Of a DNA stretch of 64,000 bases, positions 1 to 9,058 are shown piece by piece; the stretch's first letter is position 1, and the number at the start of each line of letters is the position of its first letter. The notes beneath the pieces were generated by a model, which worked only from the letters and a program-made list of their open reading frames with translations, ran no database searches and was not told where the DNA came from. The position numbers were made by a program, and so were the translations under genes. Source of the DNA: Paucidesulfovibrio sp050251775 (GTDB lineage Bacteria; Desulfobacterota; Desulfovibrionia; Desulfovibrionales; Desulfovibrionaceae); assembly GCA_050251775.1 (NCBI GenBank), contig JBFWMD010000010.1:4781-68780 (forward strand), given 5' to 3'.

Positions 1-3
1 TGG

Positions 4-30
4 AAAAAAAGGGGGCTGAAATCAGCCCCC
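4..30 (-). terminator. Rho-independent terminator of the cytochrome c3 gene
   Basis: An 8-9 bp GC-rich stem (positions 11-19 pairing with 22-30) lies just past the cytochrome stop codon. On the minus strand it is followed by seven T residues (plus-strand A run 4-10). This is a classic intrinsic terminator. Confidence 0.9.
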
Positions 31-46
31 TCGCGATGTCAAGGCC

Positions 47-418
47 TTACTTCTTGGTGTGGCAGTCGTTGCACTTGGTCGGGCCCTTCTTCATTTCCTT
101 GTGGCAACCGATGCAAGAATGGGTGCTCTTCTTGGCGTGGAAGGCGCTGTCGAAGGAAGTGGGGGCCTTCTTGTCACTGTTGTCCTTGTGGCAAGTGGTA
201 CACTTCATGTCCGGATTTTCAGCCATCTTGTGGTGGCAGGCCGCGCATTCCTGGGCAGCGTGCTTGGCGTGGGAGAACATCAGCGGGCCGTACTTGGTTT
301 CGCCGGGGAACTTGATCTCGACGTCCGCCTTCGGGGCATCGGCGGCCATGGCGATCGACAGGGTAAAGGCGCCCAGCAGGGCAGCAGCCAAAAGCGTGAT
401 AAACAGAGTCCGTTTCAT
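47..418 (-). CDS. Tetraheme cytochrome c3 (class III), periplasmic
   Basis: The 123-residue product begins with a Sec signal peptide (KR-rich start, hydrophobic stretch, likely cleavage after AMA near residue 25). The mature part of about 100 residues has exactly four CxxCH heme sites (CAACH, CTTCH, CIGCH, CNDCH) plus additional His residues suitable as distal axial ligands. Length and heme number match the type I cytochrome c3 of Desulfovibrio, the periplasmic electron and proton partner of hydrogenases and formate dehydrogenases in sulfate reducers. In D. vulgaris c3 two sites have four residues between the cysteines; here all four are CxxCH, which is a variant. The start is supported by an AAGGAGGAG Shine-Dalgarno sequence. 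The gene is monocistronic, with its own terminator. Confidence 0.93.
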   Translation of the reverse strand: MKRTLFITLLAAALLGAFTLSIAMAADAPKADVEIKFPGETKYGPLMFSHAKHAAQECAACHHKMAENPDMKCTTCHKDNSDKKAPTSFDSAFHAKKSTHSCIGCHKEMKKGPTKCNDCHTKK

Positions 419-473
419 TCTTCTATCTCCTCCTTTTCAACGATGAAAACCGTTACACTCTTCGATTGTCAGC

Positions 474-501
474 GTTACTCTGAACAGCCGCGCCGTGTCA
501 A
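474..501 (-). promoter_or_regulatory. Candidate promoter of the cytochrome c3 gene
   Basis: On the minus strand a perfect TTGACA (496-501) is followed after 16 bp by AGTAAC (474-479), about 55 bp upstream of the cytochrome start. The -35 is convincing and the -10 is weak. Nothing else is visible in the gap 419-590. Confidence 0.3.
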
Positions 502-590
502 GCAAGGGAGCGATTTAGGCGGCTTGGATGCTCAATATCCGTCACATTAGCAGGCTTGGGCGAAAACTGTCCAGCCTGAGAAAATTGTTT

Positions 591-1427
591 TCAATCCAGC
601 TCATATTTCCGGTCGTAACCGCGCGGGGTCAACATCCGGCCACCCACTGCGCGCGTTGTGGAATTTCCTATGATCAAAACCGTTTGCATGTCAACGGAAG
701 CGATGTCCACAGCGTCCAGGGTCGTCAGTTCCACGTGCTGGCCCTCGCGCATGGCCCGGCCCACCACGCCCACGGGCGTTGCGGCGTTGCGGTGGCGGGC
801 GATGATTTCAAGCGCGCGTTCCAGGTGGCTGTTGCGGCGTTTCGAGCGCGGATTATACAGGGCGATGACGAAATCCGCCGAGGCCGCCGCGTCAAGCCGT
901 TTTTCGATCAGGGGCCAGGGCGTGAGCAGGTCCGAGAGGCTCACCGAGGCGAAGTCGTGCATCAGAGGCGCGCCGAGCAGGGCCGCAGCCGCGCAGAACG
1001 CGGGCACGCCCGGAAGAACGTCCAGGTCCAGTTCCTCCAGCAGTTTCCGCGCCTCCAGGATTTCCAGCACCAGTCCGGCCATGGCGTACACGCCGGGGTC
1101 GCCGCTGGAGACCACGGCCACGCAATGCCCGGCCAGAGCCGCGTCCACGGCCTGTCCCGCTCGGTCCACCTCGCCGGTCATGCCCGTGGAGATCAGTTCC
1201 TTGTCCGCCAGCAATTCCGGCCCCACCAGCGCCAGGTATCCTTTGTATCCGGCCACCACGTCCGAGCGGATCAGGGCGTCGCGAGCCGCCGGGGTCAGGT
1301 GTTCGGGGCTGCCGGGCCCGAGGCCGACCACGACGACACGGCCACGGCCAGTGTGGCTCGTGCGGTCCGCGTCTTGAGAACCAGCAGGTCGTTGCTCCTC
1401 GCTGCCAGCAGGGCGGCTGCTTCGCAT
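591..1427 (-). CDS. cobJ: Precorrin-3B/cobalt-precorrin-3 C17-methyltransferase
   Basis: A SAM-dependent tetrapyrrole methylase that performs C17 methylation and ring contraction in cobalamin synthesis. The family start is visible: the glycine-rich VVGLGPGS loop, then the LTPAARDAL and GYKGYL segments, the SSGDPGVY loop and the C-terminal region with ALYNPRSKRR and GRAMREGQ. The start is uncertain. An ATG at 1427 has GGGAG 10 nt upstream and keeps the whole first beta strand; a GTG at 1331 gives a shorter protein (246 residues) starting at MVGLGPG. The gene overlaps the 3' end of cbiG by 37 or 133 nt depending on the start, so the two are probably translationally coupled. It is the last gene of the unit; no obvious hairpin terminator follows. 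Confidence 0.88.
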   Translation of the reverse strand: MRSSRPAGSEEQRPAGSQDADRTSHTGRGRVVVVGLGPGSPEHLTPAARDALIRSDVVAGYKGYLALVGPELLADKELISTGMTGEVDRAGQAVDAALAGHCVAVVSSGDPGVYAMAGLVLEILEARKLLEELDLDVLPGVPAFCAAAALLGAPLMHDFASVSLSDLLTPWPLIEKRLDAAASADFVIALYNPRSKRRNSHLERALEIIARHRNAATPVGVVGRAMREGQHVELTTLDAVDIASVDMQTVLIIGNSTTRAVGGRMLTPRGYDRKYELD

Positions 1428-2383
1428 ACGCTGTCCACTCCCATGTGTTTTCGCACCAGTGGCGAGGGCGAGGGCACGCGCACGCCCGCCAGCTGGTCCG
1501 GGGTGAAAAAGGTCAGGGGTGTGCCGAGCTGTTCGGCGGCCCAAAGCAGGCCGGGTTCGTCGGCCTTGGCCGCGATGCTTGCCAGTCCGGCCAGCGCTTC
1601 CAGGGCCAACCCGTTGGCCGCGAAGGTTTTCCGGATCAGCTCCAGAATTTCCTCGCCGTCCGTGCCCCGGCGACAGCCCACGCCTGCGATCAGGCAGGGC
1701 GGGTGCAGGCCCAGGCCGCGCTCGGGCGCAAGGGTCCAATGCACCCAGACGCCGGGGAGGTCGGAATTCCAGCTGGCAGGGTTCAAGACTGGTGAGAAAA
1801 GATTTCTGTCAAGATGAGCCTGGGACAGAACGCCCAGCGGGTCAAAGAGTTGGGGCCGTTCCCCGGCCAGGAGCATGGCGCTCACGGCCTTGGCCGCCTG
1901 GAACCGGGAAATGCGCAGACCCAGGCGCGGGCCGATCTCGTCCAGCGCGGGCAGGCCCGCCGCGTCGGTGGCCGTAGTCACCACGGCCTGTGCTCCCACC
2001 CGCGCGGCGATGTCGCGCGCCAGGGCATTGGCTCCGCCCAGGTGGCCGGAAAGCAGGCTGATGCAGAAGCGGCCCTCCTGGTCCAGCACCACCACGGCGG
2101 GGTCCTCGACCTTGCCGCGCAAATGCGGGGCCGCCGCGCGCACCGCCACTCCGGCGGCCGCAATGAAGACGTGTCGCGGGCAGGTATGGAAGAGTTCGGA
2201 CATGAGTTCGGAAAGCGAATCGAATGGAATCGCGGGAAGACCAGGGGGCAAAGAGTCCCGCAGGCGGCGGGGAAGGTACAGCTCGCCGCCCAGGTCCGTG
2301 GCAATGCGGCGGCCCAGGGTCGCGCCCCGTGGGGTGAAGGCATAGACGGCCGTTGGTGTGGCGGAAACAGGAGATTGGCTCAC
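1295..2383 (-). CDS. cbiG: Cobalt-precorrin-5A hydrolase CbiG
   Basis: CbiG opens the delta-lactone of cobalt-precorrin-5A and releases acetaldehyde, a step of the anaerobic (early-cobalt) cobalamin pathway. The 362-residue protein shows the family layout: an N-terminal domain (VYAFTPRGATLGRRIA), the central segment with HVFIAAAGVAVRAAAPHL and LLSGHLGGANALA, and a C-terminal CbiG domain beginning near CLIAGVGCRRGT and containing FFTPDQLAGV. I chose the GTG at 2383 because the recognisable protein begins there and the reading frame upstream is low-complexity; it has no strong Shine-Dalgarno sequence. The 3' end overlaps cobJ. Presence of cbiG indicates cobalt is inserted before ring contraction, as expected in an anaerobe. 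Confidence 0.9.
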   Translation of the reverse strand: MSQSPVSATPTAVYAFTPRGATLGRRIATDLGGELYLPRRLRDSLPPGLPAIPFDSLSELMSELFHTCPRHVFIAAAGVAVRAAAPHLRGKVEDPAVVVLDQEGRFCISLLSGHLGGANALARDIAARVGAQAVVTTATDAAGLPALDEIGPRLGLRISRFQAAKAVSAMLLAGERPQLFDPLGVLSQAHLDRNLFSPVLNPASWNSDLPGVWVHWTLAPERGLGLHPPCLIAGVGCRRGTDGEEILELIRKTFAANGLALEALAGLASIAAKADEPGLLWAAEQLGTPLTFFTPDQLAGVRVPSPSPLVRKHMGVDSVCEAAALLAARSNDLLVLKTRTARATLAVAVSSWSASGPAAPNT

Positions 2384-2593
2384 GAGGGGGTCATAGCAGA
2401 GGCGGCGGTGCGAAGCCAGCGCGGAACAGCTCCGAGCAACGGCAAAAAAGGGGGGGGGAGGGGTTGGGCGCGGGACACGCCGCCCGCTTCCCGCCATTGC
2501 AGGCGGAACCGGCTGCACGAGCAGAGAGTGGGCGTTTTGGGAGGTCTGGGCGGCGGGCGGGTCGCGGATACGGGTCGGGTCGTATCGCCGGGT

Positions 2594-2830
2594 CCGCAAG
2601 GCAATGGCCGTCCGCGTTCGCCTTGTCCCGCACCCGTTGGCGGGAATTGACGTGAATTGGCGGGGGGAGGGAATGGGGAGAGGCAGGCTCTTGTGCGGAT
2701 AAGGAAGGGAAAAGAGTGTGCCCGCAAGGCAATGACCGCCGCGTCCGCCTTGTCCCGCGCCCGTTGCGCGGTGTGGGCGGGAAACGTGGAAGAAGAGAGG
2801 CAGGTGCTTGTGCGGATAGGGAAGGGGAAG
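2594..2830. repeat. Imperfect tandem duplication (two copies, period about 117-128 bp) in a 560-bp gap
   Basis: The gap 2384-2943 between ribD and cbiG holds no credible gene. It contains two successive copies of one unit. Copy 1 runs from about 2594 to 2715, copy 2 from about 2722 to 2830. Shared blocks are CCGCAAGGCAATG.CCG (2594 and 2722), CGCCTTGTCCCGC.CCCGTTG, and GAGAGGCAGG..CTTGTGCGGAT (ending at 2700 and 2817). The offset falls from 128 to 117 bp between blocks, so an indel separates the copies. The plus strand is strongly purine-rich after 2640. No function is evident. Confidence 0.75.
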
Positions 2831-2943
2831 CAGGAAGTGAGCGGGGGGAGAGAGGAAGAACAGGGTGGAATCCGGGAAAGGGGAACAGGGAATCGGCGGG
2901 AGGGTTGGAAAAGAGAAGGAAGGAAGCGTGGGGCGAGGAGAAA

Positions 2944-4101
2944 CTATTTCGGATAGTAGGTCAGCCGCAGGTCCGGACCGGAGGGTTCGCAGCGGCCCAG
3001 GCGCAGGTCCAGGGCCTGGCGCATGGTCCGGCATTCCCGGCCCGCCAGCAGGGGCACGGCCTGGTCGTCACCCAGAGCGCGCGGAGCCAGATAGAGCACG
3101 AACTCGTCCGCACAGCCCTGTTCCAGCAGCCGCAAGGCCAATCTGCCTCCGCCTTCGCAGAGCGCGTAATGCGCGCCCAGTTCCCGGCGCAGCCGCGTGA
3201 GTCCGGCAGCGATTTCCAGGGCCGGACCGCGTTGGGGCAGCCCCCAGACGCGCACCCCGATCTCTTCCAGGGCCCGGGCCGTGCCGGATTTCGCCGCTTC
3301 CTCCGTGGTCCAGAAAATGGTCTGTTGCGGTCGTTTGCGGATCAGTTGGAGTTCGCAGTCCGCACCGGGCAGCCGCGATGTCAGCACCACGGCATACGGT
3401 TGTTCACTGTTGTTCAGTTGTTGATCATGTCCGGAATCCAGTTGCTCATCCAGGCGGCAGGTCAGGCTCGGGTCGTCCTGCACAAAGGTGTTGCCGCCCA
3501 CAATCACAGCGTCGGCCAGGGCGCGCAGCCGATGCACGTCCCGGAGGCTCTCCGGGCTGGAAACAGCTTCGGGCTTGCCTGTGCGCGCAGCAATGCGACC
3601 ATCCAGGGTCGAGGCCATTTTCAGGATGCAGTAGGCGCGGTCCGAGGTCCGCCAGAGCGAAAAATCGCGGATCAGGTCCAGGCAGTCCTGTTCGAGCACG
3701 CCCGTGACCACTTCCACTCCGGCGGCGCGCAGCCGTTCCGCGCCGCCCTGGGCCACGGGGTTCGGGTCCAGCGCGCCCACCACCACGCGCGGGATGCGGG
3801 CTTCGAGCACGGCATCGGTGCAGGGCGGGGTCTTGCCGTGGTGGTTGCACGGCTCCAGCGTGACATAGAGCGTGCAGCGCGACAGGTCCACGCCTTTGCT
3901 CCGGGCGTTGGCCAGGCATTCGCGTTCCGCGTGCGGTCCGCCATAGCGCCGATGGAAGCCCTGGGCCACGATTTCTTCATCGCAAACCAGCACCGAGCCC
4001 ACGCAGGGATTGGGCGCGGTGGGGCCGCGTCCCTGCCGGGCCAGTTCGCAGGCCCGGGCCATGATAACCTCGTGGCTGGAAAGCAAGTCAGGGCGGCTCA
4101 T
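2944..4101 (-). CDS. ribD: Bifunctional riboflavin biosynthesis deaminase/reductase RibD
   Basis: RibD deaminates the pyrimidine from GTP cyclohydrolase II and then reduces its ribose side chain. The 385-residue protein has an N-terminal cytidine-deaminase-type domain with the zinc motifs HAERECLANA (His/Glu) and PCNHHGKTPPC (two Cys) within residues 1-145. A C-terminal reductase domain follows, with VIVGGNTFVQDDPSLTCR and the late CEGGGRLALRLLEQG motif. Length is normal for a fused RibD. It lies 3 nt downstream of the dCMP deaminase gene, so the two are co-transcribed; the two encoded deaminase folds are related. Confidence 0.95.
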   Translation of the reverse strand: MSRPDLLSSHEVIMARACELARQGRGPTAPNPCVGSVLVCDEEIVAQGFHRRYGGPHAERECLANARSKGVDLSRCTLYVTLEPCNHHGKTPPCTDAVLEARIPRVVVGALDPNPVAQGGAERLRAAGVEVVTGVLEQDCLDLIRDFSLWRTSDRAYCILKMASTLDGRIAARTGKPEAVSSPESLRDVHRLRALADAVIVGGNTFVQDDPSLTCRLDEQLDSGHDQQLNNSEQPYAVVLTSRLPGADCELQLIRKRPQQTIFWTTEEAAKSGTARALEEIGVRVWGLPQRGPALEIAAGLTRLRRELGAHYALCEGGGRLALRLLEQGCADEFVLYLAPRALGDDQAVPLLAGRECRTMRQALDLRLGRCEPSGPDLRLTYYPK

Positions 4102-4104
4102 GGC

Positions 4105-4563
4105 TCAGGCGTCGTGCTTGTAGGGAAGCTGGCCGTGCTCCAGGCCGGATTCCGTGAGGAACTGCTCCGTGAGCTTGTCCGGGTAGGATTCCGCGTACCA
4201 GATGGCCTTGACCTGGCAGTTGATCAGCAGTTTGGCGCAGATCAGGCAGGGCTGGGTCGTGCAGTAGATTTCCGCGTCCTTGAGGGAAATTCCGTGGACC
4301 GCGCACTGGGTGATCACGTTCTGTTCCGCGTGCAGGGCGCGGCAGAGTTCGTGCCGTTCGCCCGAAGGGACCTTGAGCTGTTCGCGCAGGCAGCCCACCT
4401 CTTCGCAGTGGAGCATGTTCGTGGGCGCGCCGTTGTAGCCGGTGGCCAGGATGCGTTTGTCGCGCACGGCCACGGCCCCGACGCGGCGTCGCAGGCAGGT
4501 GGAGCGCTCGGCCACCACATGGGCGATTTTCATGAAATATTCGGGCCAGGGCATGCGGGACAT
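4105..4563 (-). CDS. Deoxycytidylate (dCMP) deaminase, ComEB family
   Basis: The 152-residue protein deaminates dCMP to dUMP, supplying thymidylate synthesis. Zinc-site motifs are HAEQNVI (His and catalytic Glu) and PCLICAK (two Cys). The N-terminal YFMKIAHVVAERSTCLRR and the ATGYNGAP segment are typical of dCMP deaminases rather than of cytosine or tRNA deaminases. The start at 4563 is supported by a downstream match to family length. It is upstream of ribD with a 3-nt gap. Confidence 0.93.
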   Translation of the reverse strand: MSRMPWPEYFMKIAHVVAERSTCLRRRVGAVAVRDKRILATGYNGAPTNMLHCEEVGCLREQLKVPSGERHELCRALHAEQNVITQCAVHGISLKDAEIYCTTQPCLICAKLLINCQVKAIWYAESYPDKLTEQFLTESGLEHGQLPYKHDA

Positions 4564-4639
4564 GGGGACTCCTTGCAGGGCGGGATTTTCACAAAAGTAG
4601 CGGTTCCGCCGGGGCTTTGCAAGGGCGGGGAAACAAAGC

Positions 4640-4903
4640 TCAGTAATGGTATCGGCACTGCGCGATGATCAGTTCATCACGGTCCCCGTCATAGCGGTAG
4701 ACCAAACGGTGCTCATGGTCGATGCGCCGCGACCAGTACCCCGCGAGGTCGAAGCGCAGCGCTTCGGGTTTGCCCCGACCGTCAAACGGCGTACGCAGCG
4801 CGTCGCGGATCAGCAGGTTGATGCGTCCGATAATTTTGCGATCAGTTTTTTGCCAATGGAGGTAATCCTCCCAGGCCTGCGGGGTCCAGGCGAGCAGGGG
4901 CAT
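4640..4903 (-). CDS. yoeB: YoeB-family ribosome-dependent mRNA interferase toxin
   Basis: The 87-residue protein is a close match to YoeB, a RelE-fold toxin that cleaves mRNA in the ribosomal A site. Family signatures seen are WEDYLHWQKTDRKI near the start, the RTPFDGRGKPEAL segment with the conserved Glu, SRRIDHEHRLVYR with the basic catalytic residues, and the terminal CRYHY containing the catalytic His and Tyr. All active-site residues appear intact. The ATG overlaps the yefM stop codon (TGATG), so translation is coupled. The antitoxin gene comes first, as is usual. Confidence 0.95.
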   Translation of the reverse strand: MPLLAWTPQAWEDYLHWQKTDRKIIGRINLLIRDALRTPFDGRGKPEALRFDLAGYWSRRIDHEHRLVYRYDGDRDELIIAQCRYHY

Positions 4904-5160
4904 CAATCGTCCGTAAGCTCGCGCCGGGCGCGTTGGCCGCTCTGGTCCGCGCGAACAGCCGCGCGCAGCCGCTCCGCATTGGCCGGACTTTGCAGTAGAT
5001 AGGCGGATTCCGCGATGCTGTTGTAGTCGGCCAGGGACATCATGACCACGGCCTGGGACTTGCGCCGGGTGATGATCATGGGCTCGTGGGAATCACAGAC
5101 TGCGTCCATGGTGGCGGCAAGATTTTTCCGCGCATCCGTGTAGGTGATGGCTTCGGGCAT
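4903..5160 (-). CDS. yefM: YefM/Phd-family antitoxin
   Basis: The 85-residue antitoxin starts at the ATG at 5160, preceded by AAAGGAG; a start at 5184 would place the operator palindrome inside the gene. It has the Phd/YefM DNA-binding fold signature: ITYTDARKNLAATMDAV, then PMIITRRKSQAVVMMSLADYNSI. The charged C-terminal tail (after AYLLQSPAN) is the expected toxin-binding region. It should neutralise YoeB and, with it, repress the operon through the palindrome at 5171-5184. Confidence 0.94.
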   Translation of the reverse strand: MPEAITYTDARKNLAATMDAVCDSHEPMIITRRKSQAVVMMSLADYNSIAESAYLLQSPANAERLRAAVRADQSGQRARRELTDD

Positions 5161-5170
5161 GGCGGCTCCT

Positions 5171-5184
5171 TTGTTGTACAACAA
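5171..5184. promoter_or_regulatory. YefM operator: perfect 14-bp palindrome with TGTACA core
   Basis: TTGTTGTACAACAA is a perfect palindrome centred on TGTACA, the core motif recognised by E. coli YefM in its own operator. It sits directly downstream of the candidate -10 and 11 nt before the yefM start, a position suited to repression. Confidence 0.8.
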
Positions 5185-5210
5185 ATAGTACGTGTTTGAA
5201 GCGCAGTCAA
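5182..5210 (-). promoter_or_regulatory. Promoter of yefM-yoeB
   Basis: On the minus strand TTGACT (5205-5210) is separated by 17 bp from TATTTG (5182-5187). The -10 touches the operator palindrome. This gives the toxin-antitoxin pair its own transcription start inside the surrounding operon. Confidence 0.6.
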
Positions 5211-5234
5211 GGGGTTGCGTCTGAAGTGCTCAAA

Positions 5235-5270
5235 GTGAAAAAGCCCGGAGAACCGACGGTCCTCCGGGCT
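5235..5270 (-). terminator. Intrinsic terminator downstream of glyA
   Basis: A 9-bp stem (5242-5250 with 5262-5270, AGCCCGGAG/CTCCGGGCT) is followed on the minus strand by TTTTT. It closes the fab-glyA transcript before the yefM promoter. Confidence 0.85.
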
Positions 5271-5296
5271 TCGCAAATGCGATTCGTGGCGCGGGC

Positions 5297-6535
<1,239 letters not shown>

Positions 6536-6563
6536 GGGGATACCCTCTTGATGAAAAGGTTCA

Positions 6564-6586
6564 TGCCCGGAGAGAATCTCCGGGCA
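6564..6586 (-). other. Hairpin in the fabF-glyA spacer
   Basis: A perfect 10-bp inverted repeat (6564-6573 with 6577-6586, loop of 3) lies between the fabF stop and the glyA start region of the same transcript. No T run follows on the minus strand, so it looks like an mRNA-processing or stability hairpin rather than a terminator. Confidence 0.6.
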
Positions 6587-6627
6587 GAAGGTCGATCAGT
6601 TCAGTGCGCCGGGGCCGAGCGCGGAGC

Positions 6628-7866
6628 TCAGTCCGTGAAGCGCTTGAAAAGCATGCAGCCGTTGGTGCCGCCGAACCCGAAGGAGTTCGAAAGCACGTAT
6701 TCGGCCTGAATTTCCCTCGGACCCGAGGCACAGTAGTCCAGGTCGCAGTCCGGGTCAGGGTGGTCCAGGTTGACCGTGCCGGGGATGATGCCCGTGGCCA
6801 GGGTCTTGACGCTGAACACGCCTTCCACGCCGCCGGCCGCGCCGAGCAGGTGGCCGATCTGGGACTTGTTCGCGGAGATGTTCAGCTTGTAGGCGTGCTC
6901 GCCGAACACGGTCTTCAGAGCGCGGGTCTCGCAGAGGTCGTTGAGCTTGGTGGAGGTTCCGTGCGCGTTGACGCAGTCCAGCATCGAAGGGTCGATGCGG
7001 GCTTCGCGCAGGGCCGCGCGCATGGCCAGGGCCATGCCCGCGCCGCTCTCGTGCGGGGCGGTCATGTGGTAGGCGTCGCCCGAGGCGCCGAAACCCACAA
7101 CTTCGGCCAGGATGTTGGCGCCGCGCGCCTTGGCGTGCTCCAGGGATTCCAGCAGCAACAGGCCGCTGCCCTCGCCCATGATGAAGCCGTCGCGTTCCGC
7201 GTCAAAGGGGCGGGAGGCTTTCCCCGGTTCGTCGTTGCGGGTGGAGAGCGCCTTCATGGCCGTGAACCCGCTCACGCCCAAGGGCGTGACCGTGGACTCG
7301 GCGCCGCCGCAGATGGCCGCATCGATGCGCCCGAGCATGATGTCCGTGAAACCGTAGCCGATGGCGTGGGTTCCGGAGGCGCAGGCCGTGGTGGTGCAGA
7401 TGTTCGGTCCCTGGGCTCCGGCCTCGATGGAGACCTGCCCGGCGGCCATGTTCGCGATCATCACCGGGATGAAAAAGGGCGAGATGCGGCTCGGGCCCTT
7501 GTCCAGGAGCTTCTGGTGGTAGACCTCGATGGCCTCCAGGCCGCCGAGTCCCACGCCGATGGTCACACCCACGCGGGGCGCTTCTTCCTCGGGGATGGTC
7601 CAGCCCGCGTCGTCCATGAGCATCCGCGCGCAAGAGACCGCGTAGCGCGTGAAAAGCTCCATGCGCTTGGCCGCTTTGTGCGAAATGTACGGGCTGCAAT
7701 CGAAATCTTTGACGTGCGCGGCGATTTTGGTGTCGAAGTCCGTGGCGTCGAAGGACGTGATGGGACCGACACCGGATTTGCCCGCGATCAAGTTTTCCCA
7801 GCTGGTCGCCAGGTCGTTGCCCAGGGGGGTGATGGCCGACAGGCCGGTAACAACTACCCTGTTCAT
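6628..7866 (-). CDS. fabF: 3-oxoacyl-[acyl-carrier-protein] synthase II
   Basis: The condensing enzyme of fatty-acid elongation. The 412-residue protein has the Cys-His-His triad of KAS II: C162 in TTTACASGTHA, the His in NAHGTSTKLND and the His in NKSQIGHLLGAAGG. It starts MNRVVVTGLSAITPLGND, typical of FabF, and ends with a FGFGGTNGCMLFKRF segment. It follows acpP after a 107-bp spacer that carries a hairpin. Confidence 0.97.
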   Translation of the reverse strand: MNRVVVTGLSAITPLGNDLATSWENLIAGKSGVGPITSFDATDFDTKIAAHVKDFDCSPYISHKAAKRMELFTRYAVSCARMLMDDAGWTIPEEEAPRVGVTIGVGLGGLEAIEVYHQKLLDKGPSRISPFFIPVMIANMAAGQVSIEAGAQGPNICTTTACASGTHAIGYGFTDIMLGRIDAAICGGAESTVTPLGVSGFTAMKALSTRNDEPGKASRPFDAERDGFIMGEGSGLLLLESLEHAKARGANILAEVVGFGASGDAYHMTAPHESGAGMALAMRAALREARIDPSMLDCVNAHGTSTKLNDLCETRALKTVFGEHAYKLNISANKSQIGHLLGAAGGVEGVFSVKTLATGIIPGTVNLDHPDPDCDLDYCASGPREIQAEYVLSNSFGFGGTNGCMLFKRFTD

Positions 7867-7906
7867 AGACTCCCTCTCGGCCCGGCTGGTGCATGCCGGG
7901 AAAAAC

Positions 7907-7943
7907 GGAGCGTCCTACACTCTTTTCGAGTATAGAACGCCCC
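7907..7943 (-). other. Long imperfect hairpin in the acpP-fabF spacer
   Basis: A 16-bp stem with a few mismatches or GU pairs (7907-7922 with 7928-7943) and a 5-nt loop occupies the acpP-fabF spacer. It has no T tail. ACP must be made in large excess over FabF, so a 3' stabilising or partial-terminator hairpin here would make sense; that role is inferred. Confidence 0.55.
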
Positions 7944-7973
7944 TGATTATTGATGATCGGCAACCGCCGGTCG

Positions 7974-8207
7974 CTATTTGTTCTTCTCGATGTAGTTGAT
8001 GGCGTCCTTGACCTTGGCGATCTTCTGAGCCTCTTCGTCATCGATTTCGATGTCGAATTCTTCTTCCATGGCCATGATCAGCTCAGTAAGGTCCAGGGAA
8101 TCGGCGCCCAGATCTTCAACGAAAGAGGCGTCTTCAGTAATCTCGTCGGCGTTCACGCCGAGCTGGTCCACGATGATATCCTTCACTTTGCTGGCGACGT
8201 CGGACAT
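7974..8207 (-). CDS. acpP: Acyl carrier protein
   Basis: The 77-residue acidic protein carries the growing acyl chain on a phosphopantetheine attached to S37 in the GADSLDLTEL motif. It has the usual four-helix ACP length and composition (VKDIIVDQLGV, AMEEEFDIEI). It lies between fabG and fabF. Confidence 0.98.
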   Translation of the reverse strand: MSDVASKVKDIIVDQLGVNADEITEDASFVEDLGADSLDLTELIMAMEEEFDIEIDDEEAQKIAKVKDAINYIEKNK

Positions 8208-8234
8208 ATTTCCTCCACGTGTTGATGTTCTAGG

Positions 8235-8978
8235 TTACATATACATTCCGCCGTTCACGGCCAGCACTTGCCCTGTGATGTAACCGGCGCCATCGCCGGC
8301 CAGGAAGCTGACCGCGGCCGCGATGTCCCCGGGAGTCCCGAGACGGCCGAGCGGAATCATGGCTTTCATGGACTCCACGGCTTTCTCCGGGAGATCCTTG
8401 GTCATATCCGTGTCGATGAATCCGGGGGCCACGGCGTTGACGCGCACTCCCCGGCTGCCCAACTCACGCGCGGCCGCCTTGGTCAGGCCGATCAGCCCGG
8501 CCTTGGCCGCCACGTAGTTGGCCTGACCAGCATTGCCCATCTGTCCGACAACGGAAGAAATGTTGATGATCGAACCGCCACGCTGCTTGGACATGATCTT
8601 GGCGGCTTCCTGAAGGCAGGTGAACGCGCCCGTCAGGTTCAGGTCGATGACCTTGTCCCAGTCCTCGGGCTTCATGCGGATGAGCAGCCCGTCGCGGGTG
8701 ATGCCCGCGTTGTTGACCAGGACGGCCAACTGCGCCTTGCCCTTGATCTCGTCCTTGAAGAAGGCGGCCAGACCCTCGCGGTCCGAGGAGTCCAGCTTGA
8801 TGGCGCGGGCCTTGCCGCCAGCGCGTTCGATGCCTTCCACCACGGCCTGGGCGGCTTCCGGTTTGCTGACGTAGGTCAGCCAGACTTCAAAGCCGTCGGC
8901 CGCGAGACGCTCGGCGCAGGCTTTGCCGATGCCACGTGAACCGCCGGTGACCAGCGCGACGTTGGGAAGATCGCTCAT
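8235..8978 (-). CDS. fabG: 3-oxoacyl-[acyl-carrier-protein] reductase
   Basis: An NADPH-dependent short-chain dehydrogenase that reduces 3-oxoacyl-ACP. The 247-residue protein has the nucleotide motif TGGSRGIGKA (11-20), NNAG (89-92), and the catalytic S142, Y155 and K159 (in YVAAKAG), with N114 of the tetrad. A C-terminal GYITGQVLAVNGGMYM matches FabG. It sits between fabH and acpP. Confidence 0.97.
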   Translation of the reverse strand: MSDLPNVALVTGGSRGIGKACAERLAADGFEVWLTYVSKPEAAQAVVEGIERAGGKARAIKLDSSDREGLAAFFKDEIKGKAQLAVLVNNAGITRDGLLIRMKPEDWDKVIDLNLTGAFTCLQEAAKIMSKQRGGSIINISSVVGQMGNAGQANYVAAKAGLIGLTKAAARELGSRGVRVNAVAPGFIDTDMTKDLPEKAVESMKAMIPLGRLGTPGDIAAAVSFLAGDGAGYITGQVLAVNGGMYM

Positions 8979-9058
8979 GTTCGCTTACCTCGTTGCAGAC
9001 CAGGACGGACAGGGGCTGAAATATACCAATCCGGGGCGGACTGCAAATTTTTATCCGA

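Noticed and set aside
2716..4668. A 650-codon plus-strand open frame over ribD and the dCMP deaminase gene
   Set aside because: The opposite strand encodes two well-conserved enzymes with all catalytic residues. This frame has no recognisable content.
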